Assembly (NCBI RefSeq): GCF_009711165.2
Contig: NZ_WMID02000002.1
Location: 248,001 to 312,000, forward strand
Length of the DNA: 64,000 bases
Direction: 5' to 3'
Source: Flavobacterium sp. MC2016-06
GTDB lineage: Bacteria; Bacteroidota; Bacteroidia; Flavobacteriales; Flavobacteriaceae
Shown: positions 52,525-60,478 of the stretch, piece by piece
Position numbering within the stretch: the first letter of the stretch is position 1
Layout: each line of letters begins with the position of its first letter
Notes under the pieces: model-generated
What the model saw: the letters and a program-made list of their open reading frames with translations, nothing else
Told to the model about the DNA's origin: nothing
Database searches by the model: none
Program-made: the position numbers and the translations under genes

Positions 52525-52808
52525 GATAAAATACTATTTGTTAGAATAAGTAAAATACTCAGAACTATACTAACAAGAATTGAATTAAAAACCGTTTTAT
52601 GGCTCATTTGTGCTAATATAGAAGTGTTAGCAAATATGCTGGCAAATACAATAATAGCCAATTGAATCATTTGTGTTGCAGATGTTCCGTTAGAAAGTAT
52701 AAACATGGCTGCAGCACCGCCTAAACAGCTTTGTGCAATTACTGCCATTGCAGCAGAACCCATGTAACTTTTGTTGAAATTTTCGAATGTTGTGTTATAA
52801 AGTGTCAT
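52521..52808 (-). CDS. Small hypothetical membrane protein, ~3 TM segments
   Basis: A 95-residue hydrophobic protein with about three transmembrane helices (SYMGSAAMAVIAQSCLGGAA; MIQLAIIVFASIFANTSILA; VFNSILVSIVLSILLILTNS). No family recognised. It sits in an operon between the Crp-like regulator (81 bp upstream) and the truncated haemoglobin (4-bp overlap). That pairing suggests a role in the same oxygen or nitric-oxide response; this is inference from position only. Confidence 0.65.
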   Translation of the reverse strand: MTLYNTTFENFNKSYMGSAAMAVIAQSCLGGAAAMFILSNGTSATQMIQLAIIVFASIFANTSILAQMSHKTVFNSILVSIVLSILLILTNSILS

Positions 52809-52888
52809 GATATATTTGTTTTATAGGACAAATTTACCACCATAAAACACCATCATTTTATGACTTAAATCATAAAACAAGATCTTTT

Positions 52889-53485
52889 TTATAAGTATAC
52901 TTTTCTGTTGATTATTTTTAAAACACCTTTCTTTTCCAGCGCTTTAATCGCTCTAATAACTGTTTCTACGCGTAAACCAGTCAAGTCGCCAATTTGTTGT
53001 CTTGTAAAATTGATGAGGTAGCCATTTTCATCTTTCTTAAAATTAAAATAAGTAATGCCGTAATCAATCAGTTTTAAAATTCGATGTTCTGGTTCCTGCG
53101 TAGAAATTTCTGCAGCCATAACAGATTTATAATAGATGCGTTGTGCTAAGTTTTCAATTACTTTTAAGCTTACAGACGGATTGTCTTCTAATAGCTTCAT
53201 TAATTTAGGTTTAGAAAGAGAGAGAATTTCTACATCTTCTACAGCAACAGCGCTTGCAGGATAATTTTGACTTATAAATAAAGGCGGTTCTCCAAAAGAC
53301 TGCCCTTTGTAAAAAATACCTTGAATGAATTCTCGTCCATCGTCATTGAAATTGCTCATTTTTATTTCGCCAGAAATAATTTGATAATAATGAGTAGGAA
53401 GTTTTCCTTCATCAAAAATGATAGAAGCTTTAGGGTAAGATTTCTTCAAAGCGCTGTATTTTTCTAATAATTCAATTGCAATCAT
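52889..53485 (-). CDS. Crp/Fnr-family transcriptional regulator
   Basis: A 198-residue regulator: N-terminal cyclic-nucleotide-binding-like beta roll (~15-125; HYYQIISGEIKMSNFNDDGR, GQSFGEPPLF), then dimer helix and C-terminal winged HTH (FTRQQIGDLTGLRVETVIRA). No Fnr-type iron-sulphur cysteine cluster is present, so it is Crp-like rather than an [4Fe-4S] sensor. It is upstream of the small membrane protein and truncated haemoglobin on the same strand and divergent from the prenylglyceryl-phosphate synthase. TATATTTG at 53517-53524 could be its -7 box. Confidence 0.9.
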   Translation of the reverse strand: MIAIELLEKYSALKKSYPKASIIFDEGKLPTHYYQIISGEIKMSNFNDDGREFIQGIFYKGQSFGEPPLFISQNYPASAVAVEDVEILSLSKPKLMKLLEDNPSVSLKVIENLAQRIYYKSVMAAEISTQEPEHRILKLIDYGITYFNFKKDENGYLINFTRQQIGDLTGLRVETVIRAIKALEKKGVLKIINRKVYL

Positions 53486-53516
53486 AAATTTGTCTTTTAT
53501 TATTCAAGGCCACATA

Positions 53517-53524
53517 CAAATATA
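53517..53524 (-). promoter_or_regulatory. Predicted -7 box of the Crp-like regulator
   Basis: The minus strand reads TATATTTG, an exact TAnnTTTG match ~30 bp before the start at 53485, in the 92-bp divergent region. Confidence 0.4.
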
Positions 53525-53577
53525 ATTCATTCAAGATAGTTCTTCTACATTAAAAAACTTTTACTTTTACGGCGATT

Positions 53578-54312
53578 ATGAGACATAAATTACCCGATAT
53601 ATATCAGCATATTGTTGACGCTAAGATTGCAAATAGAAAGCTGTTAGCTATTCTTTTAGATCCAGATAAAATTGTTTGGGAGAACTTAGAACATCTATTG
53701 TTTAAAATAAACGAATCTCCGGCAACACATATTTTTGTTGGTGGCAGTATTGTTAAAGCTACAATTTTAGAAGAATTAATTGCTGCATTAAAACAAAAAA
53801 CAAATTTACCAGTTATTATATTTCCGGGAGATCCATCACAGATTTCGCCTCAGGCAGATGCTATTTTGTTTTTATCGTTATTATCAGGGCGTAATCCCGA
53901 TTATTTAATAGAATATCAGGTACAGGCAGCTCCAATTCTCAAAAAGACTGATCTCGAGATTATTTCAACAGGTTATATTTTGATAGAAAGCGGCAACGAA
54001 ACAGCTGTTGCAAGAGTAAGTAAAACACAGCCGCTCGATCGTCAAGATCTTGATTTGGTTTTGGCTACAGCACAGGCTGGCGAAATGTTAGGTAATAAAT
54101 TGATGTATTTAGAGGCTGGCAGCGGAGCCAAGCAAGCAGTGCCGTTGGAAATGATACAGTTAATAGCTCAAAATATTAAAATTCCTATAATTGTTGGAGG
54201 AGGAATTGTAGATTTGCACGGAATTCAGAATGCGTACAAGGCGGGTGCAGACTTGGTGGTGATAGGAACAGCTTTTGAAAATAACAGCCATTTTTTTGAA
54301 TCAGAAATTTAA
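53578..54312 (+). CDS. Geranylgeranylglyceryl/heptaprenylglyceryl phosphate synthase
   Basis: A 244-residue TIM-barrel prenyltransferase of the GGGPS/PcrB family. It joins sn-glycerol-1-phosphate to a polyprenyl diphosphate. Motifs include LLDPDK, HIFVGGSIVK, IIFPGDPSQISPQADAILFL, LLSGRNPDYLIEYQ, STGYILIESG, LEAGSGA and the phosphate-binding IPIIVGGGI. Length and motifs fit the bacterial group II enzymes reported in Bacteroidota. The chain length of the prenyl donor cannot be read from sequence. It begins a four-gene plus-strand operon. Confidence 0.93.
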   Translation: MRHKLPDIYQHIVDAKIANRKLLAILLDPDKIVWENLEHLLFKINESPATHIFVGGSIVKATILEELIAALKQKTNLPVIIFPGDPSQISPQADAILFLSLLSGRNPDYLIEYQVQAAPILKKTDLEIISTGYILIESGNETAVARVSKTQPLDRQDLDLVLATAQAGEMLGNKLMYLEAGSGAKQAVPLEMIQLIAQNIKIPIIVGGGIVDLHGIQNAYKAGADLVVIGTAFENNSHFFESEI

Positions 54313-54323
54313 AACCAGCCAAA

Positions 54324-54944
54324 ATGATAGATTTTTTTCTCGATAGTTACAAAAACGCTCCTTTATGGCATATTGCTTTAGAATTTTTGGTTTTTGTCTT
54401 TGGTATTTTAAGCGTTTGGTTTGCTAAAAAAGAAAATATTTGGGTGTATCCTACGGGATTAATTGCTACTGTGATTTCAGTATATCTTTTGTATATTGCT
54501 GGCTATATAGGTGATATGATTATTAATGGATATTTTTCTGTTATGAGCATATATGGTTGGTATGTATGGGCAAAGGGAGGAACAGTAGAAGATAATTTAC
54601 CAATTACGAGAACAACTTTTAATGAGAAGATAATCGGAATTGTGTTGTTTATTGTAACGGTGTTTGTAGTTTTCGGGATTTATAAATATTTTGATTATGA
54701 GATTAAAAAAGACAATTATGTCGATATGATTTCGTCTGGAATATTTTTTGCAGGGATGTGGTATATGGCCAGGAAAAAAATCGAAAACTGGACACTTTGG
54801 ATTATTGGCGACATTATTGTAGTGCCTCTCTACGCTTATCGCGGCTTAGGGATGTTGTCACTTCAATATTTAATTTTTACAATTTTGGCTATTTCAGCTT
54901 ATTTAGAATGGAGAAAAATCTTAGACAACAAAAAACAACTATAA
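54324..54944 (+). CDS. pnuC: PnuC-family nicotinamide riboside/thiamine transporter
   Basis: A 206-residue inner-membrane transporter with about seven helices. The PnuC fold is shown by LGILSVWFAKKENIWVYPTG-type sequence (actual FGILSVWFAKKENIWVYPTG), INGYFSVMSIYGWYVWAKGG and IENWTLWIIGDIIVVPLYAY. PnuC carriers bring in nicotinamide riboside; close relatives (PnuT) take up thiamine. The next gene encodes a NadR-type kinase, which favours nicotinamide riboside trapping by phosphorylation, but a TPP riboswitch with a TonB receptor is only 2.6 kb downstream. Its last 37 bases overlap the next gene. Confidence 0.9.
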   Translation: MIDFFLDSYKNAPLWHIALEFLVFVFGILSVWFAKKENIWVYPTGLIATVISVYLLYIAGYIGDMIINGYFSVMSIYGWYVWAKGGTVEDNLPITRTTFNEKIIGIVLFIVTVFVVFGIYKYFDYEIKKDNYVDMISSGIFFAGMWYMARKKIENWTLWIIGDIIVVPLYAYRGLGMLSLQYLIFTILAISAYLEWRKILDNKKQL

Positions 54945-57022
54945 TTAAAATTGCTTTATTTGGTCCTGAAAGTACAGGAAAAACAACTTTAGCAAAACAG
55001 CTTGCCGCATATTATGAAACCGAATGGGTTCCTGAGTTTGCTCGTGATTATTTACAGCAAAAATGGGAAGAGAATCAGCATATTTGTGTGGCTGATGATA
55101 TGCTGCCTATTGCGTACGGACAAACTGCTTTAGAAAATGAAAAACTTTCTTCGGCAGTAAAATATCTATTTTGTGATACCAATCTAATGGTTACTAAGGT
55201 TTTTTCAGAGGTATATTACGGTTTTTGCGACCCAATTCTGAATGAAGCTGCTTTAGAACACGAATATGATTTATTTTTCCTAACAGATATTGATGTTCCT
55301 TGGGAGAAAGATGATCTTAGAGATACTCCTGACGGTAGAGAAACTGTTTTTTCGGTTTTTAAACAAACTTTAATCGACACTAAAAAGCCATTTATAACAC
55401 TTTCTGGAGATAAGGAATCTCGTTTGGCTAAAGCTGTATCTATTATAGATAACTTGTCTATTGCCAAAGAACGTGGTTTTTCTTCGGCTGATTTTGTGCA
55501 GCTCTACGATCATGGAATTCCGTTTGAAAATGTAATTAAACAATTTAAGATCTTAAAAAAAGGAATTGCAAAAAGTAACTTAATAAGTCCGGCAACTGTC
55601 AATAATGGTATTTTAAGTTTATCGGAAACAGATTTTAAAGAAAAAGCATTGTTTTATGAGCAGCAAAAAGCAAATCTAAAAATAAATAAATTTGTTCCCG
55701 CTTCTGGTGCTGCAACAAGAATGTTTAAGTTTTTAAAGGCTTTTTTGAATGAATTTGATATTGAGAAAGAAAGTATAAATGCTTACATTAACAGTAAGAA
55801 AAATAAAGAATTGCCAATTTTTATTGTAGCAATGGAGAAGTTTCCTTTTTTCAAAGCAGTAGATAAAAAATTAAAAGCAATTTACCCTGATTTTGAAGCT
55901 TTAGACAGACAGCATAAAAATTATTACTTTATAAAAGCATTATTGTCTTCGGAGCATTTTGACTTTGCTAATAAGCCAAAAGCAGTACTGCCTTTTCATA
56001 AATATAAAACTCATATTGCCAATCCGATAGAAGAACATTTGAATGAATGCGTTCATTATGCTTCTGAAAATCAAGTTTCTAATTTACATTTTACAGTTTC
56101 AGAAATACATCAGACTCTTTTTGAAGAAGCGGTAGAACTTGTAAAAGGTAAAGTAGAAAGCAGCTCTGGAGTTCAAATAGATATTAGTTATTCTTATCAA
56201 TGTAAGAGCACAGATTCTATTGGGATTGATGCAAAAAATAAATTTGTAAGAGATAAAGAGGGTGCGTTGGTTTTTAGACCTGGCGGACATGGAGCTTTAA
56301 TCAAGAATTTGAGTGAACTTGATGCAGATATTATTTTTATAAAAAATATTGATAATGTAATTCAAAATCATATTGAAACAATTGCATTGTACAAAAAAGG
56401 TTTAGCAGGTATTTTACTCGAAATACAGCAAAAAGTTTTTGGTTATTTAAAAGCCATTGATAAAGGAGAAATAAAAGAAAATCAGATAGATGAAATTGTT
56501 CAGTTTTTAATGCAGAAGCTCAACATAGAAATGACAGATGATTTAAATAAATTTACTTTTGAAAATAAAATCAATAAGATTAAGGAATTATTAGATAGAC
56601 CAATCCGAGTTTGTGGAATGGTTAAAAATGAAGGTGAACCAGGCGGTGGACCGTTTTGGGTTAGAGATGAAAAAGGTTTAGTTTCCCTGCAGATTGTTGA
56701 AGCTTCTCAAGTGGATTTAGAAAATAAAAAACAGGCTAAGATCTTGGCAGAATCAACACATTTTAATCCAGTTGATTTAGTTTGCGCTATTAAAAATTAT
56801 AAGAATCAAAAATTTGATTTAAATCAATTTGTAGACGAAAAAGCAGGGTTTATTGTAGAAAAAAGCGCAGAGGGTAAAACAGTAAAAAGTTATGAATTAC
56901 CAGGGTTATGGAACGGTTCTATGGCCAATTGGTTAACTATTTTTGTTGCTGTTCCATTGATAACCTTTAATCCAGTAAAAACGGTAAATGATTTATTAAA
57001 ACCTGCACATCAGCCACAGTAA
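54908..57022 (+). CDS. NadR-type kinase fused to DUF4301 (nucleotidyltransferase-like)
   Basis: A 704-residue two-part protein. Residues ~1-190 are a NadR-type nicotinamide-riboside kinase domain: P-loop GPESTGKTT at 19-27, VPEFARDYLQQKW, FCDTNLMVTKVFSE and FLTDIDVPWEKDDLRDTPDG. Residues ~193-704 match DUF4301, with a glycine-rich PASGAATRMF at 263-272, GGHGAL at ~459 and IKNIDN at ~478, reminiscent of UDP-sugar pyrophosphorylases. I start at the ATG at 54908 inside the pnuC end; the frame is open to 54758 but that part shadows pnuC. NMN formation by the kinase is well supported; the DUF4301 reaction is unknown. Confidence 0.85.
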   Translation: MEKNLRQQKTTIIKIALFGPESTGKTTLAKQLAAYYETEWVPEFARDYLQQKWEENQHICVADDMLPIAYGQTALENEKLSSAVKYLFCDTNLMVTKVFSEVYYGFCDPILNEAALEHEYDLFFLTDIDVPWEKDDLRDTPDGRETVFSVFKQTLIDTKKPFITLSGDKESRLAKAVSIIDNLSIAKERGFSSADFVQLYDHGIPFENVIKQFKILKKGIAKSNLISPATVNNGILSLSETDFKEKALFYEQQKANLKINKFVPASGAATRMFKFLKAFLNEFDIEKESINAYINSKKNKELPIFIVAMEKFPFFKAVDKKLKAIYPDFEALDRQHKNYYFIKALLSSEHFDFANKPKAVLPFHKYKTHIANPIEEHLNECVHYASENQVSNLHFTVSEIHQTLFEEAVELVKGKVESSSGVQIDISYSYQCKSTDSIGIDAKNKFVRDKEGALVFRPGGHGALIKNLSELDADIIFIKNIDNVIQNHIETIALYKKGLAGILLEIQQKVFGYLKAIDKGEIKENQIDEIVQFLMQKLNIEMTDDLNKFTFENKINKIKELLDRPIRVCGMVKNEGEPGGGPFWVRDEKGLVSLQIVEASQVDLENKKQAKILAESTHFNPVDLVCAIKNYKNQKFDLNQFVDEKAGFIVEKSAEGKTVKSYELPGLWNGSMANWLTIFVAVPLITFNPVKTVNDLLKPAHQPQ

Positions 57023-57426
57023 TGGACATCGAAAAAATTATATCAGAGTTAAGTTTTAAAGCCGTTAGAAGCAGTGGTGCAGGCGGTCAAAATGTAAATA
57101 AAGTATCTTCAAAAGTAGTCTTGACTTTTGATTTGAATGCTTCTCAATCTTTATCTGAAGAACAAAAAGCATTATTACAAATGAATTTAGCAGCACGTTT
57201 AACTTCAGAAAATGTTTTAATTTTAAACTGTGATGAAGACAGAAGCCAGCTTAAAAATAAAGAGATTGTTGTAAAACGTTTTTTAGAAATTATTAAAAAA
57301 GGATTATTTGTTCCTAAAATTAGAAAAGCAACTAAAATTCCAAAGGCAGTAATCAGAAAACGCATCAAGAATAAAAAGAATGTTTCTGAGATTAAACAAT
57401 CTCGAAAGAAACCGAATATAGATTAA
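57022..57426 (+). CDS. arfB: Alternative ribosome-rescue factor ArfB-like peptidyl-tRNA hydrolase
   Basis: A 134-residue class I release-factor-like protein with the catalytic GGQ at residues 21-23 (SGAGGQNVNKVSSKVVLTFD) and a basic C-terminal tail (RKRIKNKKNVSEIKQSRKKP) of the type that enters the empty mRNA channel. It frees peptides from ribosomes stalled without a stop codon. The codon-recognition domain of ordinary release factors is absent. Its ATG overlaps the TAA of the kinase-DUF4301 gene by one base, so translation is coupled. Confidence 0.92.
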   Translation: MDIEKIISELSFKAVRSSGAGGQNVNKVSSKVVLTFDLNASQSLSEEQKALLQMNLAARLTSENVLILNCDEDRSQLKNKEIVVKRFLEIIKKGLFVPKIRKATKIPKAVIRKRIKNKKNVSEIKQSRKKPNID

Positions 57427-57438
57427 ATTCCAACTTAT

Positions 57439-57500
57439 AAATTCCAAATTCCAACGAAAGCTATTAAAAATGTGTTTTTGGAATTTGGAATTTGTTTTTT
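57439..57500. terminator. Terminator after arfB, AAATTCC palindrome type
   Basis: AAATTCCAAATTCCAA (57439-57454) and TTGGAATTTGGAATTT (57478-57493) are perfect 16-bp complements, with a T-run after. It isolates the riboswitch-controlled receptor from the arfB operon. Confidence 0.85.
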
Positions 57501-57524
57501 GGAGTTTAACCTATTACATTTGCA

Positions 57525-57610
57525 ATGTCTCAAAGGGGTGCTCTAAATAACGAGCTGAGATCATACCCAAAGAACCTGAGCAAGTAATGTTGCTAAGGGA
57601 AAAAACGACA
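57525..57610 (+). promoter_or_regulatory. TPP (thiamine pyrophosphate) riboswitch
   Basis: The THI-element core is clear: GGGGTGCTC at 57535, then GCTGAGATCATACCC, AACCTGAGCAAGTAATG and the closing AAGGGA. The outer stem is TGTC (57525-57528) with GACA (57607-57610). TPP riboswitches turn genes down when TPP is plentiful. It lies about 90 bp before the TonB-dependent receptor start and controls it. A hairpin ATTCGTA / TACGAAT at 57684-57703 covers the start codon and may be part of the expression platform. Confidence 0.94.
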
Positions 57611-57683
57611 AATTTTAGCGTGCACACTATATTTTGTCGGGAAACACATTTATTAATTTAACAAAAGAATAATTCCCCCTTTT

Positions 57684-57703
57684 ATTCGTAATTTTTTACG
57701 AAT
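57684..57703 (+). promoter_or_regulatory. Start-codon hairpin of the TPP-controlled receptor
   Basis: ATTCGTA (57684-57690) pairs perfectly with TACGAAT (57697-57703); the last two bases are the AT of the ATG at 57702. A hairpin over the start site suggests translational control, possibly linked to the riboswitch. No transcription-terminator T-run follows. Confidence 0.5.
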
Positions 57704-59873
57704 GAAAACTATTTTAAGGTTTAATCAAAGTGCTGAGGTACTAATTTACAAAGGCTCAAAGGCCGAAAGAAAGACAAACTATAAGTCTATTTTCTTTATT
57801 CTATTCTCTTTTTTCTTTACTCTAATTTCTTTCTCACAAGTACAAGACTCAACCAAAGTTAATTCTTTAGATGAGGTTCTCGTTTCGGCAGTTCGTGTTA
57901 CTGCAAAAACACCTGTATCCTTTAGTAATATGGATAAAAAGGAAATTAAATATAGAAATTTAGGTCAAGACATCCCAATTCTTATGAATTATCTGCCATC
58001 GGTAGTTACAACCTCAGATGCAGGAAATGGAATGGGATATACAGGAATAAGAGTTCGTGGAAGCGATGCTACGAGAGTAAATGTTACCATAAATGGAATT
58101 CCGTATAACGATTCAGAAAGTCAAGGAACATTCTGGGTAAACATGCCAGATTTTGCCTCTTCTGTAGAAAGTCTGCAGTTGCAGCGCGGTGTTGGAACTT
58201 CAACTAATGGTTCTGGTGCTTTTGGAGCAAGTTTAAATATGCTGACAGACAATTATGCTTCTAAAGCAAATGGCGAGATTTCAAATTCTTTCGGAAGTTT
58301 CAATTCTCAAAAACATACCGTAAAATTTAGTACAGGTTTATTAAACGATCATTTTGAGATTGCTGGACGTTTGTCTTCATTAAAATCTGATGGATATGTA
58401 GATCGAGCAAGTTCAGATTTAAAATCGTATTTTTTACAAGGAACTTACGTAGGCAAGACTACTTTAATTAAAGCACTTGTTTTTGGAGGAACTGAAAAAA
58501 CATACCAATCTTGGAACGGAATCGATGCGGAAACGTTAAATACAAACCGCACTTTTAATTCTGCAGGAATGTATACTGATGAAGCTGGAAATGTTCGTTT
58601 TTATGACAATGAAACCGATAATTACAAACAAGATCATTACCAATTGCATTGGAGTGAATCGGTTTCTGATAAATGGAGCACCAATTTAGCTTTTCATTAT
58701 ACTAAAGGAAAAGGATATTATGAAAATTATAAAGAAGATGCCGATATGGCCGATTATAATTTAAACGCTGTAGGAACTATAACAACTACAGATTTAGTAC
58801 GCCAGAAATGGTTAGATAATGATTTTTACGGAACAACATTCTCGGCAAAATATAAGGATGAAAAACTAGATGTTGTTTTTGGCGGAGGCTGGAATAAATA
58901 CGAAGGAGATCATTACGGAAAAGTAATTTGGGCGAGATACGCATCTCAATCAGAATTAGGAGATCATTATTATGATGATTATGCGGCAAAGACAGATGGT
59001 AATGTTTTTGCAAAAGCAAATTATCAATTTACTGAAAAATTAAGCTTCTATGGAGATTTGCAATACAGACGAGTAACGTATAAAGCAAATTCAATTGAAA
59101 CTGGTTTAGTAGATGATAAATTCAATTTCTTTAATCCAAAAGCAGGATTGAATTATGAAATCAATCAAAAGAGCACTTTGTATTTCTCTTATGCAAGAGC
59201 AAATCGTGAGCCTAATAGAACAGATTATGAAGGCGGAAATGCAAAACCAGAAAAATTAAATGATTTTGAATTAGGCTGGAGATTTAACTCAGAGAAATTT
59301 CAATTGAATTCGAATGTTTATTATATGGCATACAAAGATCAATTAATTCTAACGGGAAGATTAGACGATGTTGGATCACCAATTCGATCCAATACAGACA
59401 AAAGTTACCGTTTAGGTCTTGAAGTTGATGCGACAATTGTACTTTCAGAAAAATTCATACTACGTCCAAATTTCACATTAAGCAGCAATAAAAACGTTGA
59501 TTTAGCTGTAGAAGGACAAAATTACGGAACAACAGATATTGCGTTTTCACCATCTGTTATTGCAGGAAATATTATTGTTTACAGTCCTATTAAAAGTGTA
59601 CACGTTTCATTGCTGCAAAAATTTGTAGGCGAACAATACATGAATAATATAGAATTGCCAGAAGCTAAACTGGCAGATTATTTTGTAAACGATTTTAATG
59701 TTTCTTATGAAATAAAACCAAGATCAGTTTTTAAATCGATTATGATAACAGGTTTAGTAAATAACTTCTTAGATAAAAAATATGTTTCAAACGGAGCAAT
59801 GTATGATGTTTATCCGTACTATTATCCACAGGCAGGAATTAATTTTCTAGTAGGATTAACATTAAAATTCTAA
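57702..59873 (+). CDS. TonB-dependent receptor, thiamine-related (OMR1-like)
   Basis: A 723-residue outer-membrane transporter. The N-terminus has an unusually long charged n-region (~28 residues, KGSKAERKTNYK) before the signal core FFILFSFFFTLISFSQ. The plug follows from SLDEVLVSAVRV, with RVRGSDATRVNVTINGIPYN and LQLQRGVGTSTNGSGAFGAS; the barrel ends FLVGLTLKF. A TPP riboswitch just upstream shows it takes up thiamine or a precursor; in Bacteroidota such riboswitch-linked receptors are known (OMR1). It is a single-gene transcript with its own terminator. Confidence 0.93.
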   Translation: MKTILRFNQSAEVLIYKGSKAERKTNYKSIFFILFSFFFTLISFSQVQDSTKVNSLDEVLVSAVRVTAKTPVSFSNMDKKEIKYRNLGQDIPILMNYLPSVVTTSDAGNGMGYTGIRVRGSDATRVNVTINGIPYNDSESQGTFWVNMPDFASSVESLQLQRGVGTSTNGSGAFGASLNMLTDNYASKANGEISNSFGSFNSQKHTVKFSTGLLNDHFEIAGRLSSLKSDGYVDRASSDLKSYFLQGTYVGKTTLIKALVFGGTEKTYQSWNGIDAETLNTNRTFNSAGMYTDEAGNVRFYDNETDNYKQDHYQLHWSESVSDKWSTNLAFHYTKGKGYYENYKEDADMADYNLNAVGTITTTDLVRQKWLDNDFYGTTFSAKYKDEKLDVVFGGGWNKYEGDHYGKVIWARYASQSELGDHYYDDYAAKTDGNVFAKANYQFTEKLSFYGDLQYRRVTYKANSIETGLVDDKFNFFNPKAGLNYEINQKSTLYFSYARANREPNRTDYEGGNAKPEKLNDFELGWRFNSEKFQLNSNVYYMAYKDQLILTGRLDDVGSPIRSNTDKSYRLGLEVDATIVLSEKFILRPNFTLSSNKNVDLAVEGQNYGTTDIAFSPSVIAGNIIVYSPIKSVHVSLLQKFVGEQYMNNIELPEAKLADYFVNDFNVSYEIKPRSVFKSIMITGLVNNFLDKKYVSNGAMYDVYPYYYPQAGINFLVGLTLKF

Positions 59874-59888
59874 TCCTATTTGGAAAAC

Positions 59889-59925
59889 AAAAAAGCCTGA
59901 AAGTTTTAAATTTTCAGGCTTTTTT
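59889..59925. terminator. Bidirectional terminator after the TonB receptor
   Basis: AAAAGCCTGAAA and TTTCAGGCTTTT form a 12-bp stem with a TTTTAAA-type loop, A-run left and T-run right, between convergent genes. Confidence 0.88.
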
Positions 59926-59928
59926 TAT

Positions 59929-60345
59929 TTAGTTATAAATGTGAATTACGGTTCCGTTTACTTCCGTTCGATATTGTTTTAAAGGGTATTCTTTACCGCC
60001 AAGTCCAGTAAATAAATTGTAAGAAGTCTTATCGCAAGAACAAACAGCATTTATTCCGTCAATAGTCATCGCATTACAAGAAGCTATGGCTTGATTAGGA
60101 CACGCAGCATCAAAAGCGTTGTACGTTCCTTCACCAGTTTTCATTACTATTAATCCTTTAGCACCATAATTTGGAATAAAAACAGGATTACTGATAAACT
60201 TCAAGTTGCTGTATAAAGGTAAGTTAGTTTCGAGATAGGCATTAATAGCATAATTCGGTATGTATGGATTCTTGTTGCTGTTGCCACTGTCGCTGCAGGA
60301 GAAAAGAACAGAAATAAATACGATAAAGAGACAGATTTTTTTCAT
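59929..60345 (-). CDS. Rieske-like lipoprotein lacking cluster histidines
   Basis: A 138-residue lipoprotein (lipobox LFSCSD, Cys17). From ~residue 60 it looks like a small Rieske [2Fe-2S] fold: IVMKTGEGTYNAFDAACPNQ, then VCSCDKTSYNLFTGLGGKEY. A true Rieske site needs Cys-x-His and Cys-x-x-His; here the histidine positions read Asn84 (C82-P-N) and Asp105 (C102-S-C-D), so a normal cluster cannot form. Cys82, Cys90, Cys102 and Cys104 remain and could make disulphides or bind metal differently. Single gene, function unknown. Confidence 0.7.
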   Translation of the reverse strand: MKKICLFIVFISVLFSCSDSGNSNKNPYIPNYAINAYLETNLPLYSNLKFISNPVFIPNYGAKGLIVMKTGEGTYNAFDAACPNQAIASCNAMTIDGINAVCSCDKTSYNLFTGLGGKEYPLKQYRTEVNGTVIHIYN

Positions 60346-60437
60346 TATTTTAATAAGAATTAGTGAAACAAATTTAAATTATTTAGATTTGAATTCTATA
60401 TGATTAACATATAATTATGTACTATTAAAAATAATAG

Positions 60438-60445
60438 TATATTTG
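60438..60445 (+). promoter_or_regulatory. Predicted -7 box of greA
   Basis: TATATTTG matches TAnnTTTG exactly, 56 bp before the greA ATG. Transcription would start near 60451, placing the following hairpin in the leader of the mRNA. Confidence 0.5.
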
Positions 60446-60452
60446 TAATAAG

Positions 60453-60478
60453 AAATCCCGTCCCGATGGGATTTTTTG
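60453..60478 (+). terminator. Terminator-like hairpin in the greA leader
   Basis: AAATCCCG and CGATGGGATT-type arms (AAATCCCGTCCCGATGGGAT, then TTTTTT) form a short GC-containing stem followed by six T's. No plus-strand gene lies upstream, so it is best explained as a leader attenuator or a short-RNA terminator for greA. Confidence 0.6.

Noticed and set aside
54758..54907. Longer start for the kinase-DUF4301 protein
   Set aside because: The extra 50 residues are a second frame of pnuC; the ATG at 54908 leads directly to the kinase start.
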